From assembly GCA_012032065.1 (NCBI GenBank), contig JAAURV010000111.1, positions 1 through 8,833 of the forward strand: a DNA stretch of 8,833 bases. The letters are read 5' to 3'. Both the position numbers and the translations under genes were made by a program. Below are positions 1-6,762 of the stretch, one piece after another. The stretch is from Hyphomicrobiales bacterium. Its GTDB lineage: Bacteria > Pseudomonadota > Alphaproteobacteria > Rhizobiales > Aestuariivirgaceae. Position 1 is the first letter of the stretch. Each line of letters begins with the position of its first letter. Under the pieces are notes generated by a model. That model did not search any database. It worked only from the letters and a program-made list of their open reading frames with translations, and was not told the DNA's origin.

Positions 1-515
1 ATATCCGACTGGTGCCCGAACATGGAAGTGTAGGCGATCAGCCGTCCGTCCTTGAACACCGGCAACAGGACAAGCCAGTCATTGCTATGGCTGACCGCAC
101 CGGCGCAGGAATAGGGGTCGGACAGGAAGATCATGTCCCCATCCTCCAGCGTGCCTTCCCAATTATCGAGGAAGCCGCCGATGAAGCTGCCAAACTGGCC
201 GACGATCATCTTGCCCGTATGGTCCGCGATCAGGGGGAAGGCATCGCCCTGTTCGCGAATGCCGGGCGACATGGCGGTGCGGATGATCGAGGGCGCGGGC
301 AATCCCGCCGCTGCGTGATCGGCGATGGTCACGTCGCCGTCCCAATGTGCATTGGCGGCGCTTGTGATCATCGTAACCCAAGCCAGGCCATGGCGCGCAT
401 TGAAGGGTTCCGCCGAGACCACGAGCGCCGGGCGGCGCTTTTCCGCAAGCTGATCCGCATAGGGAAACGGCACGATCACGATGTCGCCAGGCCGCAGCGG
501 CTCAGAGCCGGCCAT
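1..515 (-). CDS. Chimeric ORF: MazF/PemK-like toxin N-terminus fused in frame to hydantoinase B (HyuB) segment, partial
   Basis: This ORF starts at ATG 513-515 and stays open to the window edge (171 full codons). Residues 8-81 look like a PemK/MazF endoribonuclease: RPGDIVIVPFP at the start, then KRRPALVVS, ITSAAN and GDVTIADHAAAGLPAPSIIR. R28 and T51-S52 correspond to the catalytic Arg and Thr/Ser pair of MazF. The last roughly 30 residues of a toxin are missing. From about residue 78 the sequence is instead HyuB/oxoprolinase-like: RTAMSPGIRE, GTLEDGDMIFLSDPYSC, HSNDWLVLLPVFKDGRLIA and MFGHQSDI. That segment in turn lacks the usual first 30-40 residues of HyuB. HyuB enzymes are ATP-dependent hydantoinase or oxoprolinase subunits, normally encoded with HyuA. 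The ATG overlaps the antitoxin stop, as expected for a genuine toxin. The join sits at residues 76-81, where both families share an IRTA-like stretch. It could be a real recombination or an assembly chimera. Both halves are recognised with good confidence; the function of the whole is unknown. Confidence 0.75.
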   Translation of the reverse strand, partial: MAGSEPLRPGDIVIVPFPYADQLAEKRRPALVVSAEPFNARHGLAWVTMITSAANAHWDGDVTIADHAAAGLPAPSIIRTAMSPGIREQGDAFPLIADHTGKMIVGQFGSFIGGFLDNWEGTLEDGDMIFLSDPYSCAGAVSHSNDWLVLLPVFKDGRLIAYTSMFGHQSD

Positions 516-723
516 ACGCCTCCTCGTCGGCCGCACCCGACCATTCGGTGAAGACGGCGAACGGATCGTCCTCGGCGCCGTGGCCCGCCTTTTCGATTGT
601 GACCCCCGAAGCGGAATAGGAGTAGCGCACCCGGTCGCCGGGTTTAAGGCCCAGCCGTTCGCGCACCTCGCGCGGGATTACGGTTTGGCTCTTCGTTGTG
701 AGTTTCGAGAAGGCGATGCCCAT
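502..723 (-). CDS. AbrB/MazE-type antitoxin
   Basis: A 73-residue DNA-binding antitoxin. Residues 5-35 form the AbrB/SpoVT swapped-hairpin domain, with the motif FSKLTTKSQTVIPREVRERL followed by GLKPGD. The acidic C-terminal tail (AEDDPFAVFTEWSGAADEEAYG) is the kind of segment that binds and neutralises a MazF-like toxin. Its TGA overlaps the first 14 bases of the downstream toxin frame, so the two are probably translationally coupled. I chose the ATG at 721-723. It puts the AbrB motif near the N-terminus as in the family, and places the perfect palindrome at 745-763 upstream of the gene. An in-frame GTG at 742-744 would add seven residues and abut that palindrome. Neither start has a strong Shine-Dalgarno sequence. 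The pair is likely autoregulated. Confidence 0.85.
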   Translation of the reverse strand: MGIAFSKLTTKSQTVIPREVRERLGLKPGDRVRYSYSASGVTIEKAGHGAEDDPFAVFTEWSGAADEEAYGRL

Positions 724-744
724 CGGCGTGTTTGTCCAAGTCAC

Positions 745-763
745 AAGGCAGTGCTACTGCCTT
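745..763. promoter_or_regulatory. Perfect inverted repeat, probable antitoxin operator
   Basis: AAGGCAGT-GCT-ACTGCCTT is a perfect 8-bp inverted repeat with a 3-bp spacer. It lies 21 bp upstream of the chosen antitoxin ATG. A degenerate further copy (ACTAGCCTT) follows at 772-780. Toxin-antitoxin operons are usually repressed by the antitoxin binding such palindromes near the promoter. The role is inferred from position. Confidence 0.5.
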
Positions 764-769
764 ACTGTC

Positions 770-798
770 ACACTAGCCTTACTTTCTGGCGCCGTCAA
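770..798 (-). promoter_or_regulatory. Candidate promoter of the antitoxin-toxin operon
   Basis: On the minus strand, TTGACG (798-793) is separated by 17 bp from TAGTGT (775-770). The -35 matches consensus well and the -10 poorly. The predicted start of transcription would fall at the upstream edge of the 745-763 palindrome, so a bound antitoxin would block it. Confidence 0.35.
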
Positions 799-949
799 GC
801 GGTGCGGCGCTGCCATTTGGCAGACCGCAACTTATACGATAAGCGATTTCCGTTGTGTCAAAACCACGAAATCGAACCAAAATCCGCCACGCAAAGTGTA
901 GCAACATGCGTGCAAAAGCAGCGCAAAAACCGCGCGGCAGGCCCCGCTT

Positions 950-1585
950 TTACGCCGCTTTTGCAGCCACCAGCACGTCGTCGCCGTCGAGGATCATAAC
1001 CAGCGAGCGTCCCGCCGAGAGCGCCAGCAGCCGGGTGTAATAAGGCTGCACCAGCCTGGCATCGAGCGAGGCCAAATCCGCTTTGCCATCAATGACTTCC
1101 GCCAATGCCTCAGGCACCTTGGCGCGTTCTCCCTGGGCCCTCACCGAAAGGTCGCCGCCTTCCGCGCTCACCGTCACCGTGCCACCCCGCGGGATCCCGG
1201 CGAGGCCCAGGAGCAGCATGTTCAGAAGCAGCTTAACCTCTTGTTTTGGCCTGTTTTCTCGGGGCGCCTGCCAGTCGAGTTTGACCTTCTCCTCGCCCAC
1301 AAATCCCTTCGCCGTCTCCCCCGCCTCGCCCATATCGATAAATGCCCCGGCCGAACCAGCCGCGCCGAAAGCGATGCGGCAGAACTTGAGTTTGGCTGAC
1401 GCCGTCTTGGCGGAGGAGCGGATCATGTCCAGTGCGGTCTCTTTCGTCTCCTGATCCATCTCCGGATCATCGAACAATTCCAAGCCGTTAGCGATGGCGC
1501 CCACGGGAGAAATAACGTCGTGGCAGACCCGGCTGCACAAGAGTGCCGCCAGATCGAGATCGGAAATGCGCGTCTCCGCGGTCAT
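950..1585 (-). CDS. chpT: Histidine phosphotransferase ChpT
   Basis: A 211-residue cytoplasmic phosphotransferase. In the alphaproteobacterial cell-cycle phosphorelay it takes a phosphoryl group from the receiver domain of CckA and passes it to CtrA (and CpdR). The N-terminal dimerisation helix carries the phospho-accepting histidine H22 in the motif SRVCHDVISPVGAIANGLEL, and DMIRSSAKTASAKLKFCRIAFGA forms the second helix of the bundle. The C-terminal half resembles a histidine-kinase ATPase domain but shows no intact N-box or G-box ATP motifs, as in ChpT of Caulobacter and Brucella. The length is close to the usual 210-225. The ATG at 1583-1585 follows a GGGGG stretch at typical spacing. The gene is divergent from cysQ across about 90 bp. 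eipA lies one gene away; as I recall, chpT and eipA are neighbours in Brucella as well. Confidence 0.92.
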   Translation of the reverse strand: MTAETRISDLDLAALLCSRVCHDVISPVGAIANGLELFDDPEMDQETKETALDMIRSSAKTASAKLKFCRIAFGAAGSAGAFIDMGEAGETAKGFVGEEKVKLDWQAPRENRPKQEVKLLLNMLLLGLAGIPRGGTVTVSAEGGDLSVRAQGERAKVPEALAEVIDGKADLASLDARLVQPYYTRLLALSAGRSLVMILDGDDVLVAAKAA

Positions 1586-1678
1586 GCGTGAAGCCCCCGG
1601 CTTGTTGATTCGCTTCGCCTTTTAGCGCATTGACGGGCACCCTGCCACGCGCTCATAGAGGCTTTCGCCGGGGCCCAA

Positions 1679-2458
1679 GTGAGTCGTCCGCCACCATCTC
1701 TCAACACCATGATTTCGCTTGCGATTTCCGCAGGCGCGGAAGTCATGTCGGTGTACGCTTCGGACTTCGCGGTCAGGGCCAAGAGCGATCTCTCTCCCGT
1801 CACCGAAGCCGACGAAGCGGCCGAGCGCATCATCCTGGCCGGCCTCGCCAAGGCCGATCCGGCCACGCCCATCGTTTCCGAAGAGGCCTATTCGGCGGGC
1901 AGGCGCGAGCCTGTGGGAGACCGCTTCTATCTCGTCGATCCCCTTGATGGAACACGGGAATTTCTCTCCCGGAATGGCGAGTTCACGGTCAACATCGGGG
2001 TGATTGAAAAGGGCGAACCGGCCGCCGGGGTGGTCTTCGCCCCTGCCCTCTCCTGCATCTACGCGGGGCTCGTGGGAAGCGGGGTTTGGAAGGCGCAAGT
2101 TCTTGATGGAACTCCGGAAAACTGGACTGCCATCATCTCCAGAGTCACGCCGCCCGAAGGCCCCACCGTCATCGCCAGCCGTTCCCATCTCGACCCCGAA
2201 ACCCAGAAATTCCTCAAAAAAATCAAGCCGAAACAGCTCATCTCGGCGGGCTCATCACTGAAGTTCTGCCGCATCGCGGAAGGCTCCGCCGACCTTTACC
2301 CCCGCTTTGGCCGCACCATGGAATGGGACACAGCGGCGGGCCACGCCATCCTCCTGGCCAGCGGCGGCAAAGTATTGATGGAAAATGGAAATCCGCTCCG
2401 ATATGGCAAGGTGGAGCGCGGCCTCGACAACCCCGCCTTCATCGCATCTGGCCGCTGA
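1679..2458 (+). CDS. cysQ: 3'(2'),5'-bisphosphate nucleotidase CysQ
   Basis: A 259-residue enzyme of the inositol-monophosphatase-like, lithium-sensitive phosphatase family. It hydrolyses 3'-phosphoadenosine 5'-phosphate (PAP) to AMP, clearing the by-product of sulfate assimilation. The family signatures are present: SPVTEAD (39-45), VSEE with metal ligand E68, DPLDGTREF with D87 and D90, NGEFTVNIG (99-107), GSSLKFC (191-197), LYPRFG (206-211) and WDTAAGHA with D217. They are close to E. coli CysQ. I use the GTG at 1679, preceded by GGGG at 1670-1673. It gives an N-terminus like the family's, whereas the ATG at 1709 would start within the first helix and has no ribosome site. An upstream stop at 1631 limits any extension. 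The gene stands alone and is divergent from chpT. Confidence 0.9.
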   Translation: MSRPPPSLNTMISLAISAGAEVMSVYASDFAVRAKSDLSPVTEADEAAERIILAGLAKADPATPIVSEEAYSAGRREPVGDRFYLVDPLDGTREFLSRNGEFTVNIGVIEKGEPAAGVVFAPALSCIYAGLVGSGVWKAQVLDGTPENWTAIISRVTPPEGPTVIASRSHLDPETQKFLKKIKPKQLISAGSSLKFCRIAEGSADLYPRFGRTMEWDTAAGHAILLASGGKVLMENGNPLRYGKVERGLDNPAFIASGR

Positions 2459-2469
2459 TTGGCGTTTCG

Positions 2470-2484
2470 TTAACCAAGCCGAAA
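2470..2484 (+). promoter_or_regulatory. Candidate CtrA half-site upstream of eipA
   Basis: TTAA (2470-2473, continuing as TTAACC) is followed after 7 bp by GAAA (2481-2484). The CtrA consensus is TTAA-N7-TTAA, so one half is perfect and the other weak. It lies about 98 bp before the eipA ATG. Direct CtrA control of eipA is reported in Brucella. The match alone is weak. Confidence 0.3.
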
Positions 2485-2581
2485 GTCTGCTGGTGTTACC
2501 ACAAAATCGGACGGCGAAAGCCCCAGAGCCGCCACGGCTTTGGGCGAAGTATGGGCTTAGGGTTCGAAACGAGGACTAGCC

Positions 2582-3178
2582 ATGAAGACCAAACTATTGA
2601 TTTCCTTGAGCTTAGCAGCCTTCGCCTGGACCGCTGTCCCAGCGCTGGCGCAGCAAACCGGCAGCATCTCCAAATCTCAGCGCAATGACGAGGCCTCCAC
2701 TTACACCACAGAGGAAATCGTCGGCGCCGGCCACCGCTTCTTCGGCAAGACCACCCGCGGCCTCGCCGATGCGGTCGAGTATGTCTTCCAAAACCAAGGC
2801 GAACCAACGGCTTACATCGTCGGCGAAGAGGGCTCCGGCGCCATCATCGGGGGCTTGCGCTATGGCGAAGGCACCATCTACTACAAGAGCGGCATTTCCC
2901 AGCGAATCTACTGGCAAGGCCCATCGGTCGGCTTCGATTTTGGCGGCAACGGCTCGCGCTCCCTCGTCCTCGTCTATAATTCCGACAGCCCCCGCGATCT
3001 CTACAAGCGCTTCCCTGGGGTCGAGGGATCGGCCTATTTCATCGGCGGCGTGGGCGTGAATTTCCAGAAAAATCAAGACATTGTGCTGGCCCCTATCCGC
3101 TCGGGAGTGGGCGCCAGGCTCGGCGCCAACGTGGGCTACCTGAAGTACTCGCGCAAACCCAACTGGAATCCTTTTTAA
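2582..3178 (+). CDS. eipA: EipA-like periplasmic protein (DUF1134)
   Basis: A 198-residue exported protein of the DUF1134 family. Residues 1-23 are a Sec signal peptide: MKTK, a hydrophobic core, then PALA before Q24. The mature part is rich in glycine and beta-strand-forming residues (AYIVGEEGSGAIIGGLRYG, VGFDFGGNGSRSLVLVYNS, AYFIGGVGVNFQKN) and ends in VGYLKYSRKPNWNPF, the conserved family tail. In Brucella abortus, EipA is a small periplasmic beta-barrel needed for envelope-stress resistance and is a direct CtrA target. Here it lies near chpT, which fits that link. GAGGA at 2571-2575 is a good ribosome site 6 bp before the ATG. The 123-bp upstream gap holds a candidate CtrA site. The family call is strong; the biochemical role is not established. 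Confidence 0.88.
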   Translation: MKTKLLISLSLAAFAWTAVPALAQQTGSISKSQRNDEASTYTTEEIVGAGHRFFGKTTRGLADAVEYVFQNQGEPTAYIVGEEGSGAIIGGLRYGEGTIYYKSGISQRIYWQGPSVGFDFGGNGSRSLVLVYNSDSPRDLYKRFPGVEGSAYFIGGVGVNFQKNQDIVLAPIRSGVGARLGANVGYLKYSRKPNWNPF

Positions 3179-3310
3179 GCGCTGTTGAAAGCGCATTCGA
3201 ATTCCTTCACATTGACCTCGTTATCGGTCTAAGAACCGAGGGACGGCATTGGCCACTGGCTTGCATCCGGTTTTGTCCGGGAAGGCAGCCACGGGCTTTG
3301 GGGGAATGCG

Positions 3311-4307
3311 ATGTCTCAAACCGAGACCATCATGCTGTTTGTGCTGGGCTTCGCTTTCGCGGGGCTCGTGGCGCTATTCTTGGGCCGCCTCGCATGGCAA
3401 ATTGCGCTCCGCCTCGGCGCCCGCCGCATGCAGCGCCAAGTGCCGACAACGGTTGCGGAATTACAGGCCGAGCGCGACCGTTTGCGAGCCGAGTACGCGA
3501 TGATGTCGCGCAACTCGAGCTTCGCCTCGACGATGTCAAAATGCGCATGGCCGAGCAACTCGCCGAAGTTTCGCGCAACCGCAACCGCATCGAAACCCTG
3601 ATGGCGGAAGTCAAAAAGCGCGAGGACACCATCTCCGAGCGCGACGGCGAAATCGCCGGGCTCAACAACAAGATTGCGACTCTCGAAGGAACCATCCTTG
3701 GTCATGGCGACACCGAGAAGAAGCTCGGAGATCAGATGGCGGTGCGCGAAGCCGAAATCGACAAACTCTCGAAAACCCTCGTTTCGCTCAATCAAAGCCT
3801 CCAGGACAGAGACAGCAAACTCGCCGCGCTCGGCGATGAAATGCCAGCCGCCGTGCGCGCCGCGAACATCGGCGGCGGCGACCCGGAAGTGGCGCAGGAC
3901 CGGTTGAAACGCCGCATCGCGGAGCTCACAAATCTCTCCGAGCAAATCTCGCATCAGCGCGAAACCAGCAGCCTGGTTGGAGCAGGGCTCGGCACCGGCA
4001 CGCTGCTCGTGAAGCCTTCCGGCAGCAACACGGTTTCCGTCATCGAAACCAAGCAGAAGCTCGAAGAAAAGATCGCCGAAGCAGAACAAGAGAACAGCGT
4101 CCTGCAAGACGAGATCAAGCGGCTCGATGAGGCTTGGTCGGAGAAACTGGCGCAACTTCAGAAATCGGGAAAGCCACGCGAAACCGCTGTCGCCGCCAAA
4201 GCCACCTCGCTGCGCCGAAAGAAGACCCACGCCAGATCCGCGGCATCGCCAATGTCATCTCCCTTGCACAGCGCATCCGTGCCCTTCAAAAGGATATCGG
4301 CAGCTAA
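3311..4307 (+). CDS. Membrane-anchored coiled-coil protein, broken by two single-base frameshifts
   Basis: The protein begins at ATG 3311, after a GGGGGA ribosome site at 3300-3305. Residues 7-30 are one transmembrane helix (IMLFVLGFAFAGLVALFLG), then TTVAELQAERDRLRAEYAMMSR. That frame is lost near 3512: the next good sequence (LELRLDDVKMRMAEQLAEVSRN) is in the -1 frame, as if one base were missing from AAx-CTC. The second frame is a long charged coiled coil rich in E, K, Q and L heptads up to about 4209. A second -1 shift near 4210 (CTG-GCG reduced to CTGCG) restores the C-terminus IRGIANVISLAQRIRALQK, ending in DIGS and a TAA at 4305-4307. Repaired, it is about 332 residues. It resembles an uncharacterised Hyphomicrobiales family with a TM anchor followed by an LRAEFA-type motif and a coiled coil. 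The function is unknown; a scaffold role in the envelope is a guess. The cause is sequencing indels or a decaying gene. Confidence 0.7.
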
Positions 4308-4346
4308 GGCTCGATCCCGCAAGCCCGCTGCGAAGCGGAGCAATCA

Positions 4347-5273
4347 GTGCGCCTGAACGGATTTCATCATCTCACCGCCATCACCGCGGATGCGCCGGGC
4401 AACTACGCCTTCTACACCCAGACGCTTGGCCTTCGGCTGGTGAAGAAAACCGTCAACCAGGACGATACCAGCGCCTATCATCTCTTCTATGCCGATGGCA
4501 TCGGCTCGCCCGGCAGCGACATCACGTTTTTCGACTGGCCCGCTGGCCGCGAGAAACGCGGAACCCATTCGATATGCAACACGGGGCTTCGCATCAAGGG
4601 CGAAGCCGCGTTCAACTATTGGAAGGAGCGCTTCGCTTCGCTCGGCTTGAAACATGGCCCGATCGCCGAGCGCGATGGCCGTTTGGCGATCGATTTCGAA
4701 GACGCCGAAGGCCAACGGCTGAGCCTTGTCGACGACGACAATCCGGCAGAAGTCAACGCGTGGGGTTCAAGCCCCGTGCCGTCCGCATTTCAGATCCGGG
4801 GACTTGGCCCAATCACGCTAAGCGTTCCCGATCTCGCGCCGACCGATGCGGTGCTCACCACCGTCATGAGCATGGAGAAGCTGCGCACCTATCGCAACAC
4901 GTCCGTATACGGAATGAATGGCGTTGGCCCCATCGCCGAGCTTCATGTGCGCGAAGAACCTGAGTTGCCGCCAGCCGCGAGCGGCGCCGGCGCCGTCCAC
5001 CACGTCGCCTTCAACATTCCGATGCAAGACTACGATTTCTGGACCAAGCGCCTCGCCAACTTCCGCATCCCCAACAGCGGCCCCGTCGATCGCTTCTGGT
5101 TCAAGAGCCTCTACTTCCGCGAACCCAACGGCATCCTCTTCGAACTCGCCACCGACGGCCCCGGTTTCGCGGCGGACGAGCCGATGGAAAAGCTCGGCGA
5201 AACGCTCTCGCTGCCGCCATTCCTGGAAGAAAAGCGCAAGGCCATCGAGGCGCGGCTGAAGCCGTTGAAATAG
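4347..5273 (+). CDS. VOC-family ring-cleaving dioxygenase (MhqO/PcpA-like)
   Basis: A 308-residue protein with two vicinal-oxygen-chelate modules. Module 1 (1-130) opens MRLNGFHHLTAITAD and contains LGLRLVKKTVNQDDTSAYHL and FADGIGSPGSDITFFDWP-like sequence. Module 2 (150-275) contains GLGPITLSVPD, GAVHHVAFNIP and EPNGILFELATDGPGF. H8, H219 and E266 fit the 2-His-1-Glu iron site of extradiol dioxygenases. Relatives such as MhqO and PcpA cleave hydroquinones or related aromatics, and some are induced by quinone stress. The substrate here cannot be read from sequence. The GTG at 4347 has GGAG six bases upstream and gives the standard family N-terminus. It starts 39 bp after the coiled-coil gene, so the two may be co-transcribed. 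It has no aromatic-catabolism neighbours, so detoxification seems likelier than a growth pathway. Confidence 0.85.
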   Translation: MRLNGFHHLTAITADAPGNYAFYTQTLGLRLVKKTVNQDDTSAYHLFYADGIGSPGSDITFFDWPAGREKRGTHSICNTGLRIKGEAAFNYWKERFASLGLKHGPIAERDGRLAIDFEDAEGQRLSLVDDDNPAEVNAWGSSPVPSAFQIRGLGPITLSVPDLAPTDAVLTTVMSMEKLRTYRNTSVYGMNGVGPIAELHVREEPELPPAASGAGAVHHVAFNIPMQDYDFWTKRLANFRIPNSGPVDRFWFKSLYFREPNGILFELATDGPGFAADEPMEKLGETLSLPPFLEEKRKAIEARLKPLK

Positions 5274-5285
5274 CTCACGAAGAAG

Positions 5286-5360
5286 TGGCGCTCCCTGCGG
5301 GAATCGAACCCGCCTTTGCAACGTGAGAGGCTGCCGTCCTAACCGATAGACGAAGGGAGC
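5286..5360 (-). tRNA. tRNA-Glu (CTC anticodon)
   Basis: The minus strand folds as a full cloverleaf of 75 bases. The acceptor stem GCTCCCT pairs with AGGGAGC, followed by discriminator G and an encoded CCA (5288-5286). The D arm contains GTCTATCGGTTAGGAC. The anticodon stem GCAGC/GTTGC encloses the loop CTCTCAC, so the anticodon is CTC and the tRNA decodes GAG. The T arm is GCGGG-TTCGATT-CCCGC. The T and D arms match bacterial glutamate tRNAs. It converges on the dioxygenase gene 12 bp away. Confidence 0.95.
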
Positions 5361-5373
5361 TCTCGAGGCCTCT

Positions 5374-5402
5374 CCTATATCGGGGGCATCCGGCGCGTGC
5401 AA
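5374..5402 (-). promoter_or_regulatory. Promoter of tRNA-Glu
   Basis: On the minus strand, TTGCAC (5402-5397) and TATAGG (5379-5374) are separated by exactly 17 bp. Transcription would start about 7 bases before the tRNA 5' end. The site fits between the tRNA and the stop codon of the upstream small membrane gene. Confidence 0.6.
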
Positions 5403-5408
5403 CCGTTG

Positions 5409-5741
5409 TCAGGGGCCAGCGAGTTTGATGCGGGCCAGCACTTGGCCTTTCTTCACATCGAAAACGACGATCTCTTTGCCAGTGTTCACGGCCAGCCGGT
5501 CGCCGTCGAGGGTCATACCGCTCACCGAAGCGCCCGCTGGAATGTTCAGAGTCATTTCCTTGGGCTCCACGGGCGGCGCTTCGCCGCGATTGGCGATCTT
5601 CCAGGCAATGCCGCCGAGCAGGACAACGAGCATCAGGACAAGCAGGCCGCCCATGATGTAGACGGCGATTTCGAGAAACCGGAGGCCCGGCTGCGGAACG
5701 GTGGCTTCGGGGCGCTCTGGAGGGGGCGTGGTGTCATTCAT
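5409..5741 (-). CDS. Small single-pass membrane protein (DUF6476-like)
   Basis: A 110-residue protein. Residues 1-20 are proline-rich and cytoplasmic (MNDTTPPPERPEATVPQPGL). LRFLEIAVYIMGGLLVLMLVVLLGGIAW (20-47) is one transmembrane helix. The remaining 60 residues form a likely periplasmic beta domain (MTLNIPAGASVSGMTLDGDRLAVNTGKEIVVFDVKKGQVLARI) that reads like a single WD- or PQQ-type blade. The LRFL-TM-beta layout resembles small alphaproteobacterial proteins grouped as DUF6476; that assignment is from memory and tentative. The ATG at 5739-5741 has no clear ribosome site. Its start codon is only 9 bp from the proposed rluD start on the other strand, so their promoters must overlap coding sequence. 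The tRNA-Glu promoter begins just after its stop. The function is unknown. Confidence 0.75.
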   Translation of the reverse strand: MNDTTPPPERPEATVPQPGLRFLEIAVYIMGGLLVLMLVVLLGGIAWKIANRGEAPPVEPKEMTLNIPAGASVSGMTLDGDRLAVNTGKEIVVFDVKKGQVLARIKLAGP

Positions 5742-5750
5742 GGTGTATGC

Positions 5751-6731
5751 TTGAACAAATTGCTCGAATGCGTGGTTTCGGAAAGTGCAAGGCTCGATCA
5801 AGCCCTGGCGCGGGCGTTTCCGGAAATCAGCCGCTCGCGCTTTCAGGCCCTTATTGCGGAAGGCCGTGTCGCTGTCGAGGGTATGATCGCGACTGACAGG
5901 GGCCTCAAGATCAAGAGCGGCGCGCGCGTGAGCGTCGCCATTCCAGAGCCCACCTCGGCAAAGCCTGAACCCGAGACGATCCCACTTCAAGTTCTCTTCG
6001 AAGACAAAGACATCGTCGTCATCGACAAGCCGGCAGGTCTGACCGTTCACCCCGGCGCGGGACAGGACTCTGGAACATTGGTCAATGCCCTCCTCGCCCA
6101 CTGCGGCGACAGCCTCTCGGGCGTGGGCGGCGTGAAACGGCCGGGCATCGTGCATCGTCTCGACAAGGACACATCCGGCGTCATGATCGTGGCCAAGAAC
6201 GATGCCGCGCACAAGCACCTCTCGGAACAGTTCGCCTCCCATGGCCGCGACGGCCGGCTGCAGCGGACCTACCTGGCCTTCGTTTGGGGTGCGCCACAGC
6301 GATCCTCAGGCACAATCAGCGCAGCACTGGCCAGAAGCACCACCAACCGCAAGAAAATTGCGGTGAGCAAGGGCGCTGCTGGCCGCGCGGCCATCACCCA
6401 TTTCAAGACCCTGAAAATGTTTGGCAACCCGCCACGGATCAGCCTGCTCTCCTGTCAGCTGGAAACCGGCCGCACCCATCAGATCAGGGTCCACATGGCT
6501 CATATCGGCCACCCCTTGCTGGGTGACAGAACCTATGGAAGCGGCTTCGCGGCCTCGGCGCGCGCCCTCCCCGCTCCCGCCCGGGACGCGCTTAACGCTT
6601 TGAATAGACAGGCTCTTCACGCCGCCAGCCTGGGCTTCGAGCATCCAAGGACCGGCAAACCCATGCTCTTCGAGAGCCCCCTTCCGCCGGAACTCCAAAG
6701 GCTTCTGGACGTTCTCCACACAGCCTTGTGA
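5751..6731 (+). CDS. rluD: RluA-family 23S rRNA pseudouridine synthase (RluD-like)
   Basis: A 326-residue enzyme that isomerises uridine to pseudouridine in 23S rRNA. E. coli RluD modifies U1911, U1915 and U1917 of helix 69. An N-terminal S4 RNA-binding domain (14-60) carries RLDQALARAFPEISRSRFQALIAEGRV. The catalytic domain has FEDKDIVVIDKPAGLTVHPG (83-102), the active-site loop GIVHRLDKDTSG with catalytic D138, RTYLAFVWG, and LETGRTHQIRVHMAHIGHPLLGD near the C-terminus. The proposed TTG start gives the same length as E. coli RluD. It lacks a Shine-Dalgarno sequence, and GTG 5772 is the main alternative. The open frame continues upstream to 5397, but that part is antisense to the small membrane gene. 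rpoH follows 99 bp downstream, an arrangement I recall as common in alphaproteobacteria. RluC-like specificity cannot be excluded. Confidence 0.88.
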   Translation: MNKLLECVVSESARLDQALARAFPEISRSRFQALIAEGRVAVEGMIATDRGLKIKSGARVSVAIPEPTSAKPEPETIPLQVLFEDKDIVVIDKPAGLTVHPGAGQDSGTLVNALLAHCGDSLSGVGGVKRPGIVHRLDKDTSGVMIVAKNDAAHKHLSEQFASHGRDGRLQRTYLAFVWGAPQRSSGTISAALARSTTNRKKIAVSKGAAGRAAITHFKTLKMFGNPPRISLLSCQLETGRTHQIRVHMAHIGHPLLGDRTYGSGFAASARALPAPARDALNALNRQALHAASLGFEHPRTGKPMLFESPLPPELQRLLDVLHTAL

Positions 6732-6762
6732 ACCAATCGTGAAACTGCAACCGGCGTGGTGT

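Noticed and set aside
742..744. GTG start for the antitoxin
   Set aside because: It would put the start codon directly against the palindrome, with no ribosome site. The ATG at 723 fits the family N-terminus better.
905..949. Terminator after chpT on the minus strand
   Set aside because: A GC-rich stretch is followed by TTTTT and TTTT, but only 4-bp stems can be drawn, so the structure is not convincing.
3176..3196. Terminator hairpin after eipA (GCGCT...AGCGC)
   Set aside because: The stem is only 5 bp and no T-run follows.
3316..4230. A 304-codon minus-strand open frame
   Set aside because: It is antisense to the coiled-coil gene. Its open state follows from the codon bias of the plus strand, and it has no family motifs.
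3298..4356. A single 352-residue plus-strand open frame
   Set aside because: Its head and tail are out-of-frame reading. The real start (3311, with ribosome site and TM helix) and real end (TAA 4305) lie in other frames.
5397..5750. Upstream extension of the rluD frame
   Set aside because: It is antisense to the small membrane gene and would add over 110 residues before the S4 domain. The protein from 5751 already has normal RluD length.
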